From the NCBI GenBank assembly GCA_034008185.1, contig CM067087.1, positions 41,682,590-41,746,589 of the forward strand: 64,000 nucleotides of DNA. Reading direction: 5' to 3'. The DNA is from Gorsachius magnificus (lineage: Eukaryota > Chordata > Aves > Pelecaniformes > Ardeidae). Both the position numbers and the translations under genes were made by a program. The notes beneath the pieces were generated by a model. The model was not told where the DNA came from. It was given only the letters and a program-made list of their open reading frames with translations, and did not search any database. Below are positions 1-11,175 of this stretch, piece by piece. Position 1 is the stretch's first letter; the number at the start of each line of letters is the position of its first letter.

Positions 1-1237
1 TTTACCACCCTCACTGTAAAAAATGTTTATTATTAATGCTATCTATTTTATGGTAATAGTGAATAAGAAATTCCACTGAAATAAATGGAAAATAAGAGTT
101 TGCTGTCTGTAAGTACTGGTATAAGCCCCCCCATTGGAAATGAGGAATAACAGGCAACAGAAGGAGTGGGGGGCTTCCCCTGTCTTCAGCAAGTAGTGAT
201 TGAGTATGATCCACCGAGAAGGCTGATGGTGTGAGCATCAGTGGGGGCTTTCACAGACACATTCTTGTCCAAAAAATCCATTCCTGTGTTTGCTCTCAGA
301 GCCTGGGCTGAGCAGAGGGAGCCGTGGGATCCACCTGGAGCTTGGCATGCCAGGCTCTTCCATGGGCATCAGCCAGCACCAGTGACATGTGTGTTACCTG
401 GCTGATGACCTGCTCTGCAGTGGCCTTGGGGATAACTGCTGTGGGAGCGAAAGCCGGGATGCTCTCAGCTGTAGAAGTTCTTTTCCCTCTCTCAGCCTGC
501 ACTGGGATGCCCCTGCCCTGAGCCACTGTGTCCAGAGAAAAGCATTCCCAGAGAGATGGATTTGGGTGGTCTTAACCTGTCCAAATCAGGTGATGGAGCA
601 GACAGTCCAGAGTAATAACCTTGTGCGGTACAGTAGTGCATCTTGGCCACAAACAGGCTTATTACTCTTCTGAATAAATAGTTTCAATCGTTAACACATT
701 ATTTTATATAGTTTAATAATATTATATATTCTTTATATATTTATATATAATATGGTTTTCTATTTTATATATTAATAAATTTAATATATACACTTTATAC
801 ATAGTATTTTATTGAATGTAATAATACAGCCACCGTGATGACAAAAGCCCTGCAGTGTCTCGGCAATTCTGAAGTTCATCAATAGATGGTGGTAGAAGCA
901 TTACCATTACCGTGCCGCTGAGGTTCCAGTTCCCCGTTGAACTGCAGCTCAGAAATGGCAGCTCTGGGCAGCAGCAGGAGCTCGCCCATGCCCTGCCGCC
1001 ATGGGCTGGTGGTCCTGGCTCGGTTTTTGGGTGGGGGAATGACCATCTTCTTGGAAAAAAGTGAAAATAGTTATATTTTCATAAGGCCAGTACAACATCA
1101 GGACAACAGTGTCCTTTCAAAAGGTAAATGACTCACTGCTGACGGTGCTCCAGCATCTTGCCCATGCAACCCATCAGTGTGGCGGGGAGAGTTGGCGTGA
1201 GGGGACTGCAGTGTCACCTCTCCCTTTCCCCCCACAG
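1..1237 (+). other. SCHIP1 intron, 5' end of window
   Basis: This stretch precedes the first recognisable SCHIP1 exon and ends in a pyrimidine tract and CAG acceptor at 1221-1237. It contains an A/T-rich block at about 690-830. I found no exon with convincing splice sites in it. The upstream SCHIP1 (or IQCJ-SCHIP1) exons must lie outside the window. Confidence 0.7.
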
Positions 1238-1355
1238 ATTACAAAGTGGGATGAACCTGCAGATTTGCTTCGTGAACGACAGCGGCAGCGACAAGGACAG
1301 CGATGCCGACGACAGCAAGACAGAAACCAGCCTGGACACACCGTTGTCGCCCATG
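1238..1355 (+). CDS. SCHIP1: SCHIP1 exon with acidic Ser/Asp cluster
   Basis: The acceptor is ccccccacag and the donor is GTAGGT. The exon starts with the last base of a split codon and ends in phase 0 with the Met of SPM. It encodes the [18 protein letters not shown] segment, rich in Ser-Asp-Glu sites typical of CK2 targets. Confidence 0.95.
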
Positions 1356-4300
1356 GTAGGTCCAAGAACACATCCCACAGAGGCTCGGGAGCATGGAAAC
1401 CATGAGGCTATCCATAATGGAAGCTGATAAAGAGCTGATCCTATTAAAAGAGCAACACCAAACCCCAGAGCAGAATCTTCAGCCATCGGTAAAATACATG
1501 TGAAATGCTGAGGGGCAGATGGCATACTGCCCCTGGCTTGCACAGAGCTGCTGTAGAGCAGATGCCTTCGTGTGAAGGTGTTTCTTCTTCCTTCCTTCCT
1601 CCCTTTCTTTTTGGCTCGGATAATTGCCAGGGCAGTAATGGATATGACACAGCTTTCCTCTCCTGTCTTTTTCTTTGTGAATATAATGCCGCAGCCCCAG
1701 CTGTTTTCCTCCAGCTTAACCAGTCTGTCCCTTCAACACCTATTGATCTTGGGTCCTCTTTCCATTTGAAGTACTCAAGTTGTTATTAATAGTCACAGGG
1801 GCATATCTGGGAATTACTCCTGATTTTTAAATATAGTCTTGTGGATTAAAATTTTAAAAAAAATCTCTGCTCTTCACCTTTTCTGTAGAAATTACACCAC
1901 TTGTAAGAGTACAAAAATATGTTAAGTTAGCAGAAAACTTTGCTGTGGCACAGTTGGGGCGATGGTGCTGTAATGGCTGCATGTCTGCTTCCCTAGAGCA
2001 AGCAGAGCTCGTCCTACTCCGACAGAGATACGACAGAGGAAGAGTCAGAGTCCCTCGATGACATGGACTTCCTCACTAGGCAAAAGAAACTCCAAGCTGA
2101 AGCCAAAATGGCCTTGGCTATGGCAAAGCCCATGGCCAAAATGCAGGTTGAGGTGGAAAAGCAGAACAGGAAGAAATCGCCGGTAGCAGATCTTGTAAGT
2201 GGGGGCTGTGGGACAGCGTGGGGGGGTAACACCAGCCCTTTTGCCGTTTGCTTTTGTTTGTTGAGACACATACAGCAGCCAGCGATGCTTGTGCATGATG
2301 CTCGTAGACGTGCAGAAGAGCAGTGGAGATAGGGAAGGGTTTTATCGGGTGTTACAGGAGCGGGATGGATGCAGGGAATGAGATGATGAAGGGTGAAGGT
2401 TGTTAATGCCGTGGGGCTGGCAACGACATGGTGCCACTCATCCTTAAGGCATAATCTGCTCAGCGCATCTCATCCTGAGCTAGAGCATTCCTGCCTTGGC
2501 ACAACACTGCTCGCCATAGCCCTCGCCTCCCCCCACATCAATCCGCCACTGATGCTGGTAGATCTGAAGACTCGGGTCAAACATTGTGTAGATGTTTTAG
2601 CTCGTTTTGTACTCTCAGTGTGGTCCTTGACGCAGGCTTGCGAGAGGGGGCGCCTGCAATGCAAACTGCCACTGTTCAGGAATACAAATAATTTGAAGAA
2701 GACAGTAAAAAATTGAATTTTTTTTTTCAGCTGCCACATATGCCTCATATAAGTGAATGCCTGATGAAGAGAAGTTTAAAACCCACTGATCTAAGAGACA
2801 TGACTATCGGGCAGCTACAAGTGATAGTCAATGATCTCCACTCACAGATAGAAAGTAAGTGATACTTGTTTAATTATTCGTTGGTCTGTCCCATTTAATG
2901 AAGAACAGTTCTCCAGGATACACACAGAAATGTTGATAAACATATAACAACATGAATATATGGAAGAGGCACGCTGCAGAAGCAGGAGATGGAGTTCTCT
3001 CCAGATTTGGCTCCTTCAGCCTTTTTCTTTCCTTTTTTCAGTTTTTCCTAAAGCGCTCACTTGCCTCCCTAAGAGAGGAGGGTTGTAGCATTGTGCCAGC
3101 ACCTAATGCCCCACTTGTAACTCAAAACCTGGTCGGGTAAAAATAGTCTTGGGAAGTCTGCCTGTCCTGGAAGCACCTGCCGTTCATGGCTTTATGGCTG
3201 AGTCTTCATGTGATGCTATGCCATGGCATTAAAGCCATCTGTAAGTGGAGAAGCCCTCCAGTTTAGCAAACATCCTGGGGTAAATCCACTCTTGCAGTGC
3301 TTCAACGTGTTTGCCCATAGTTGTGCCCCACCACCTCATCTCTCTTTGCTCTCTCCAAAAGATCCAGGGGTTTTTTTGTCCCTCAAGGGATTTCCATCTT
3401 CCAATTAATTAATTAATTAAAAATTTGGGGAGTAGACTTCTCTGGTGGCTGTAGGTCAAAAAAAAGGGTTCATTGGGAGCTGCTGGGCTGTTCCTTCCCT
3501 ACTCATGTTGGTTAATTGGCATCCCTTCTGGAAGCAGCCCTGCCAAGGACGCAGAGCTGTGCCGTTGAGTCGTGATTTGTTAGTCTGTGCTGCAAAGGCA
3601 AAAAAAAACCCCACTCGTTAATTAGCCTCACTTTAGAAAGCACCAAAGTATGGGAGCAGAAGTGTTAATGTCATTAACACCGAGCTTGCTTCCCAAACTG
3701 AAGAGGCACTAAACCAGTATAGCTGTGTTTAAGCAGTCTAAAGAGCCGCTCTGGCAGCGAGTGGTGGGCAGGTACAGCCTTCGGGGGAGCCTCTGCCAGC
3801 AGGTTCATTTTTCATATGGTCCTTTTTCTTTTCTTCTTCTTCTTCCCCGCTCTTTGACACAACCCCGAGCAAGAATCCAATGTCACGAACACCCCTCTTA
3901 GGCAGAGGGGCCAGCTGGGACAGTAACCCCAAACCAGGTCACGTGGGCAGCGTGTTCTGCATTGCCACAGGGAATTAAAAAGCTAAACCTGAGGCTGCCC
4001 AAGCGAGCAGCTCGGCCACTTTCTGTAGCGTGTTTCTTGCTCAGGGTTATAGCCCACAAGCAAGCGAAAGCTGAACCAGCGGGACTCTTAAGCCCTGAGA
4101 AATTCATCTTTATTTTTGCTGCTGCATTAAGCTGTTCCAAGAGAGGAACTGCTTGCACGCAGCAGCAAGGGGCTTACAGTTTATCCTAGAAAACATGCGT
4201 CCTTTGGGGAGGTCCCTCCTGGTTCTCTGCACCAGCTCACGTGTAACGCGGTGGGGAAGGATTATGTACAGGTCCCAAATCGGGGTTCCCTGGGACATCA

Positions 4301-5952
4301 CAGACTCACCCCCTCTCTCCCCAGGCTTGAACGAGGAACTGGTGCAGCTGCTGCTCATTCGGGACGAGCTGCACACAGAGCAGGACGCCATGCTGGTGGA
4401 CATCGAGGACCTGACCAGGTGAAGGAGGCTCCTCAGGGTATTTCTCTCTTCTCGCAGGTCCCAGCTCACCGTCAGCAGCGCATAGGGGTTTTCTTTTAGC
4501 AGAATTTCAGTAGGAAAACCTTTGCCATCAAAGGTAGGTAGAAGATAACGCTGCTGGCTGCAAGGCACGTGTTTCTCTGCCAAGGGCTGTTTGTGAAGAG
4601 GGGAGCAGGGCTGAGCAGGACGCTGTTCTCCTCCAAACCGAGAAATCAAGGCACTTGGGTTCTGGAGACTGTTAGTGGCTTTCAAGAGCTTCCCAAAGGC
4701 AGGTGTTGGTGCATGCTCTTGAATTGGTGTTTTCCTTTCCAAAGGCTGAAAAAGAGCCTGGGAAGGAGCAATGCTGCGAACCCCCAGTGCATCCGAGGAC
4801 GATTCAGGGGGCTCCCCGTGTCACCCCACCCCTTTCACTGGGGTGAGCTCCAGCCGATGTGCCTCCGCTGTCAGGAGGACTTGACCAACAGGAGAATTTC
4901 TCAGTCTCCTAAATATTAATGTTTGATAGCCGGCAAAATAGAAAGCCTTGCAAAATACAGGCAGGTTTCCTAAAGGAATCCATCGCCCAGGTGGCAAGGC
5001 TGAAGAGGCATTTTCCTTTGAGATCACTAGCGATGTGCTGCAGAAGCAGTAGGTATTGAAAGCTTTGGGCAGAAAAAAGCTGAAAAAGATGATACTGGCT
5101 GTTGTCAGTGCACGAGGACTGCGGTTTCAGAACTGAAGCATTAAGCTTGCAAAAAATACGGTTAAATTTGTTTCTATTTTAAAACATTGCGGTGCTGCAT
5201 AGCAGCTGGTTGAGATTTGACAGCGCTCTGCCTGGAAAAAATTTCCGCCAGCTGAGGTGGCCGTGAGGGATTTGGGGAGCAGTCCTTGTGCTGCCTGCGG
5301 GGATGGTGGCCGCAGGGACGAGCAGGCAGGTTGTCACCCCTGAGTCTTGTGAGACACTGTCACTGCTTCCCTTAATGAAGAGCGAGTGGAGAAAGGGGGG
5401 GATTTGGGATTGGGGGTGAGCTGGGTCAGTAGAGAAACGCCAGTGCCACCTTGCATCTCTTTCTCCTTCTGTGCCTCAGGAAACGTTTTGCTTCCTAGAC
5501 GCAGTTAACGGCAGTTTAGTAAATGTAATTATTTGGAAGGCTGGTCAGCATGGTGGGGGCTTTGGTGTGTGTTGGGGGGCACCGGCTCTCCCCATCCCGG
5601 CGTTGTTCGTGGGGCGAACACGCTGGCCATCCCTGCAGGAGAGGAGGAAACCATCCCAGCTGACCCAAAACTGTTCCGGAGAAAGGTTTCCTCCTGCCTT
5701 CGCCCACCTCCCGCCGGGAAGGAGCCCAGGCAGAGGCCGCACGTCCCTCACCCGGTGCTTGTTTTTCCCTCGGGAAAATGTTATTTTTGGTCCACTGCCA
5801 GAGCGGCGCGGCTGTTGGCTTGGAGCACAGCCCTGCCTGCGGTTTGGGTTCCCACCTCCCCTCAGCGCCGTGACTAACACAGCTTCTTTCCTCCCTCCAG
5901 ACATGCCGAAAGTCAGCAGAAGCACATGGCAGAGAAGATGCCGGCAAAATGA
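1238..5952 (+). CDS. SCHIP1: Schwannomin-interacting protein 1, C-terminal five exons
   Basis: The five exons (1238-1355, 1997-2194, 2731-2854, 4325-4418, 5901-5952) join in phase and encode about 194 residues, which I recognise as the conserved SCHIP1 C-terminus. Every junction has AG and GT dinucleotides. The first part carries an acidic Ser/Asp-rich segment ([17 protein letters not shown]) with casein-kinase-2-like sites. The middle is a charged Ala/Lys/Met helix, and the end is a leucine-rich coiled coil ([19 protein letters not shown]). In mammals SCHIP1 binds merlin (NF2) through the coiled coil. The IQCJ-SCHIP1 form binds ankyrin-G at the axon initial segment and nodes. The N-terminal exons that distinguish the isoforms are upstream of the window, so the gene is partial here. 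A Met at 1251-1253 lies in frame and could start a short form, but it is not needed as a start. Confidence 0.95.
1997..2194 (+). CDS. SCHIP1: SCHIP1 exon, serine/acidic then helical segment
   Basis: The exon is 198 bases, 66 codons, phase 0 to 0, flanked by ccctag and GTAAGT. It runs from [20 protein letters not shown] into a long Lys/Met/Ala-rich predicted helix ending KKSPVADL. Confidence 0.95.
2731..2854 (+). CDS. SCHIP1: SCHIP1 exon, start of coiled-coil region
   Basis: A long pyrimidine tract precedes the acceptor and the donor is GTAAGT. The exon encodes [15 protein letters not shown] and the following [16 protein letters not shown] helix. It ends one base into a Ser codon completed by the next exon. 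Confidence 0.95.
2855..4324 (+). other. SCHIP1 intron
   Basis: The intron holds short homopolymers, an (aatt)n stretch near 3405-3420 and a pyrimidine-rich tract near 3825-3850. I see no additional exon or recognisable mobile element in it. Confidence 0.6.
4325..4418 (+). CDS. SCHIP1: SCHIP1 exon, leucine-zipper coiled coil
   Basis: The exon is 94 bases between ctccccag and GTGAAG. It encodes [19 protein letters not shown] and DIEDLTR with leucines on a heptad pattern. In mammals this is the dimerisation and merlin-binding coiled coil. Confidence 0.95.
4419..5900 (+). other. SCHIP1 last intron
   Basis: The final intron ends in a C/T-rich tract and cag at 5881-5900. The overlapping open frames at 5471-6061 are shadows and show no domain. 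Nothing else was recognised. Confidence 0.6.
5901..5952 (+). CDS. SCHIP1: SCHIP1 terminal coding exon
   Basis: The exon completes the Arg codon and adds [16 protein letters not shown] followed by TGA at 5950-5952. This is the conserved SCHIP1 C-terminus and fixes the end of the gene. Confidence 0.96.
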
Positions 5953-6540
5953 ACCCCGGAGCCCCGGGAGCAGAGCTCGAGCGAGACTTCATTTTGCTTC
6001 TGTGTGTGTCCAAGCGCTGATGTCCACGGTGGCGCACAAGAAAACCAGTGTTAGTCATTGACCATGTCTGAAGCTTTATGTCTGGTGATTGGCCTCTGCT
6101 TCTTAATTTATTTTCATTTTTTTACACGTGCCACTAAATATCAGGCATTTTAATAATATTATTACAAAAAATGTACAGTACTTATAACATTATAAATCAT
6201 GGGTGAGAAGAGAGGGTAGTTTAACTTTATTTTTGTTTGTTTAGAGATTTTCAGTTGAACGATATTTTACCATTGACTACTTTTTTATTCTTCACTGTAG
6301 TTTTAAAATAAAGAAACTGTACTTGACGGTGCTATACAAGTCAAAAAAAAAATACATGCCTGCCTCGTAGTGAAGTTGTAGCTTTCAGTAATATGTATAT
6401 TTTAATCAGTTTTCAACATTTTGTGAATGTTGACTACCTGACATTCATTTTTAGATGTGCTATTAACATTCGGTTGGATTCAGAGAGTTACCTGGAAAGT
6501 TTTATGTATAAATATGTAAAATAAAAATTAAAAAAATTGT
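5953..6540 (+). other. SCHIP1 3' UTR with two poly(A) signals
   Basis: The A/T-rich sequence downstream of the stop carries AATAAA at 6307-6312 and again at 6520-6525. The second is followed by an A-rich tract and a T/G-rich tail, so cleavage near 6540 is the likely main end. The exact end is inferred. Confidence 0.65.
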
Positions 6541-9500
6541 TTCATATGATACGTCTTTTTGTTGCCTAGTGGTTGACTTTGGTGATGCACCAGTAGTGTA
6601 TTCCTCAAACTAATGTGCAATTCCTAATTTGTCATCACCAGAAAGAGCCTTTTTTTTTTTTTTGTGCCGATCACATGAAATGACGGAGAGAAGACAGGAT
6701 TTTTGTAGAGTTATTTATTTGTAAGTTCATAATGTATGTATGACATGGACTTAAGAGATTCTATAATAACATTCACTGGGCCCTAATATAGTGACTATTA
6801 GACTCAGCAGGCACGTACCGTAGATGGGTTGGTTTTTTTTATATTTTATTGTCTGGGATAAATATTTAAATGACTCACCGATGTCAGAAATAAAAAAAGA
6901 TCTATGTTAAAATCTAAGCAGCATATTAAATGTATGATATATATGGTAATTACTCACCTCTCTGCCTTTGGGCTGGGCTCCCCGTTAGTGGCTGCGTTCA
7001 GCATCTGAGCACTGGATCTGTCCTCCTCTGCGCGAACAGGAGGAGGGGCACGGGGAGACTGTTAGGTCTGTCTCCATCCCTCATTGATTTGATTTAATGC
7101 TGAAACAGCTCAGCCACCCCCTTCCTAAGGCTGCCCAGCCATAGCCAGTGGCAGACACGCGTGTCCTGCACACCAGCTTTTGACATTTTAATTCTTTTTT
7201 CCTCGGGGGCAAATTCATCTTAGCGAAGGGTCTGGCTAATGACTTATTCAGGGTGTTTTCAGAAAAGCATGAGCGGCATTAAAATTTCATCCCCTGCCAA
7301 GAATGTATTTTATAAAATGACCATTTTTTTTTCTTTTTCCCCTTCTTTTGGCAGAAAGTGCGGGTTATGGAAGCGCCAGCCCTCGGAGGAGTTCGGTGGG
7401 GCTGGGGCGGAGGGGGTTGGTTTAACTTCAGGTTGTTTTTCCTTTTCTGGGAGTTGCTCCATGGGATTTCCAGTGGACAGTCCCTGTCCTGCAGCCCCCC
7501 CCTTTGGGGGTGTCCCTGCTGGGCAGTGTCCCTGAGCAGGGAGTTGTGCCTGCCCCCCCCCCGCTTTTGCAGAAAGATGCTGGGGGGGGAGGGGAGGTGA
7601 GGCTGGCGAGACCTCGCCTGCAGCCCAGGGATGACATAAACTCCTCTTTCTTTGCTTTTTTTGAATCTATGCAGAAAAAAAATAAATATATTGTTTCCCC
7701 ATAGCTCTTGGTTGGCTTGATGCTGTTGCCTGCGTGTGGGGAGACCTGCTGGGTTTTATATTTCTGCTCTGTAAAACACTGTGTTTGCAGTGCTCTGAGG
7801 CCAAAATCGTCCCCGCGGGACGTGGAGCTGGTGCCTCCATCAGATGCGGCTGGTCAGGCTGAGGAGGTGCCTGCCACTGGATTTAAAACATGAACAGCAA
7901 AAGCCCCAAATAAATACAAAAAGGTTGCTCTCGGCTTTAAATTAAAAAAAAAAGGAAGCCCCTGGGTGCTCCTGGGGAACCCTGTGCCCTCCGCAGCTGC
8001 CCCTGGCATCATCCCCAGCATCACCCCCACCAGGGTCCAGCTCGTGGGGCACAGGGGTGAGGCAGCCTGGTCAGGCTGGAGTTTTGTTCCCTTGCTAAGT
8101 GCCTTTAACTTGCTGAAGAGAACTAGTTATTCCGGTCACCTACCACTGCTTTTCCCCCTTACGTCCTTAGGGAATTGGGTTTTTTTTAAGAAAAAGCGTG
8201 TTTCTGGGTAACTGCATCTCCTTGGCTCTGTGTCCTATGTACCGAGGTGTCGTGCTGGTGTGTACGATGGCAATGCTGTGGAATTAATGGATTAAATGAC
8301 ATTTTTAAAAGAGAAAGGTGTTGTGTGGTTTCTGAGCTGCTGCTGCCACCGCCCTGTCATGGTCAATATGTATTTTTGTCACCCATTTCTGAGCATTGGT
8401 CCCCCTTTCTGAGTCTCCTGTATCTTCCTGGGTGGGTTTTTTGTTTTTCCCCTTGTCCTCACCAAATATGAACCATGTTGGACGGGATGCTGAACTGCAG
8501 TGTTTTCCTTCTGCAGGCTGCCTGCAGCTCACTGTGTGCAATGGCAAAAGTACCTCCTAAGGCTAGAAGTCACCAAAAATACCTGATGCAGTCAGCAAAA
8601 CCACCTACCTGTCCTGAATACACATGGGGCAATGGGGCTGGAGGAGGTCCCGCAAGCTCCCCTCATTGCCCAGCCTGCTGCCCTCCGTGCACCAGCCATG
8701 CTTGGCTGTAACTAATGCTGTAAATCCAAGGGGAATAGCTGCTCCTCATAGCATGCGATTTCTCCCACCCTTGGGGAGAATTTGGGGGGTTTGTTCTGCC
8801 TTACCTTTTTTTTTTTTTTTTTTTTTTTGACATTTTTCTTTCATGAATGGGGCATTTACACAGTTCCACTTGGGACTCCCAGTGTCAGTACTGTAACCCT
8901 GGAGCTGAATTCCCCAAAGGAGACTCAAAGGGCTCTCAGTCAGAAGGTTGCTTTCGGGGGGCGGGGGGGTGAGCTCAGCAGGGACAGTAATAAGCAGCTT
9001 CTGTTATGACAGCGGCCACTGCTCCACCCCAGGGACCAGGATTCAGCATCTAACTATCGGGTGCCTGAAGCAGCCCCATGCCCCTCGCCCATAATTGGGG
9101 GGGGAAGAAAAAAATGTTCATTTAGAGAAAACATTCAAATGACTAAAAAGCCGAAGGAATGCACAGGGTATGTTGGACAGGCTGGGGCAGGCAAATGTCC
9201 ACCGGTGTTAGCTGCTGCCTCCAAAGATCAGTGGCCTCCAGCAAACGTACATAATTCATAGCATGGGGAAGATATAAAAGAAAGAATGCTGCAGAACTGG
9301 GATAAATGACTGCAAATGTGTGTTGTCGCCCCTCGCTGGCATCGCTGGCTGGAGCCAAGGGAGCACAGGGCAACATGTGCATGAAGTCTGTATCATCATC
9401 ACGCCCTTCGCCCTGCCTGGCACTGGGACTTGCAGGGCCCTGTCCCGCTTAGCCGGCTCCACGCGCACGGTGCACTGCTGGGGTCTGGGCAGGGGTGCCG

Positions 9501-10708
9501 AAACCACAGGGTGCTGCCAGGCTCACCATCCACACATCGCCCACGGCAGGTCCTCGCCCACCCACCAGAGAGCCGGGCACTGCCGAGCCTTACTGGCCAC
9601 TTGGGCTTTGTTCACCTTGGAAATGGTTTTGGAGCTTGGTTTTGTAGCTGTTGGAACTTTTTTCTTTTTTGCATGCTGCATGAATAGCTGGGTAGGAAGG
9701 ACCTGCTCCTTGGCGTGCCGTGTCCTGTTCCCAGCATGCTCCCCTGCAACACCCCTTTCCTCAGCCAACCCTGGCCATCCAGGAGAAATTCTGCTTGCTT
9801 TTCCTTGGCTACCTTCAGCTGGTCTCACACCATAATGTTTCTTAATTTTTTAAGTCTGTTTCTTGGTTCTAAACAACTCACCTGTGCTTGAAAATAATGA
9901 AATGTTGCACTAAAAAAAAAAAAAAAGAAAATAAATTATTCTGATGTCTGAGGTAATGTCCCGCTGACATTAAAGCAACTCTTGGGAACAGAGATGTGCT
10001 TTATTAGCCAGATACTTCCTCTCAAACAAACCTTGTGGCTTGGGTTCCCCTTTTATTTTTTTTTTTTTTCCCCTTTTTTTGTGAACCCACCCAGCAGCTC
10101 CCTGGCATGCTGCACATTATCTCGCTCGGCATGCGGGTACCACCACAGACTCTGAGCATGTAAAACCACGGCGGAGTATACACACGGCCTTTTACTTTTC
10201 TTATTTCATCCTTCAAAGGACAAGTGCTAACGAACTTAGGAAAAAAGTCATGTGTGGATTCGGACGAGAAGGGCTGGGGTGGTGGGACACAACCCCGTGC
10301 GTGCTGCCTGCGAGGTCCCTGCTCCCAGCCCCCTTGAGGACGCTCCCCATCGCTTTGTACTGCTGCCAGAGAAGGAGATCAGCACGGAGCTGGTTTTTAG
10401 CCTCTCTAAAGCAAATCTGTCCCTGCGCAGCCCCAAGGGAGGCTCAGTTTTGCAGAGGGCTTCCCCAAGGAAAAGCCGTCAGGAGGGCACTTACGGTCCA
10501 CACTCGCTTCTCTGCAGAAGCCTACGCCTGCTCCTGAGGAGTTTCTCTTCCTTCTTATTGTAAAGCAAAGCGAAACCCATGTGTGCGGGACCCTTCGTCC
10601 TCCGCCCACTGACCCAGAGGTGACTGGGGACAGCCTGCACGCCGGGCAGGGCCCCTGGCAGCAAAGCCACTGGGTGCTTTACCAGCAAGTACCAAGTCTT
10701 AGGCTAAA
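6541..10708. other. Intergenic, no gene recognised
   Basis: This is mixed sequence with several poly-T tracts, the longest near 8805-8828. Another AATAAA lies near 6889 and an A-rich tract near 9911-9925. Open frames here are short, lack splice logic and match nothing I know. A longer SCHIP1 3' UTR could extend into the first few hundred bases. Confidence 0.5.
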
Positions 10709-11175
10709 TCATAGAATAGAATCATAGAATTGTCTAGGTTGGAAAGGACCTTTAAGATCACCAAGTCCAACCGTTAACCTAACACTGCCATCCCACCACT
10801 AAACCAGGTCCCTAAGTACCTCATCTATCCTTTTAAATCTCTCCAGGGATGGGGACTTGACCACCTCCCTGGGCAGCCCATTCCAGAGCCTGACAACCCT
10901 CTCGGTGAAGAAATTTTTCCTAATGTCCAACCTAAACCTGCCCTGGCACAACTTCAGACCATTCCCCCTTGTTCTATTGCCCGTTACCAGGGAGAAGAGG
11001 CTGACTCCCACCTTGCTACAGCCTCCTTTCAGGTAGTTGTAGAGGGCGATCAGGTCTCCCCTCAGCCTCCTCTTCTCCAGGCTGAACACCTCCAGTTCCC
11101 TCAGCTGCTCCTCGTAAGACTTGTGCTCCAGACCCCTCACCAGCTTTGTGGCTCTCAAAAGCAGCTTTCCTTGGT
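10709..11175 (-). mobile_element. CR1: CR1 LINE 3' fragment
   Basis: Read on the - strand, the element ends in the CR1 tail with repeated ATTCTATGATTCTATG-type units at 10709-10730. It carries the C-terminal end of the CR1 ORF2 protein, with recognisable [16 protein letters not shown] and WNGLPREVV motifs. It is 5'-truncated like most CR1 copies. The reading frame is largely open, so the copy is fairly young. Confidence 0.93.

Noticed and set aside
5471..6061. 196-codon + strand frame over the last SCHIP1 exon
   Set aside because: It reads the wrong frame through the true terminal exon and its intron.
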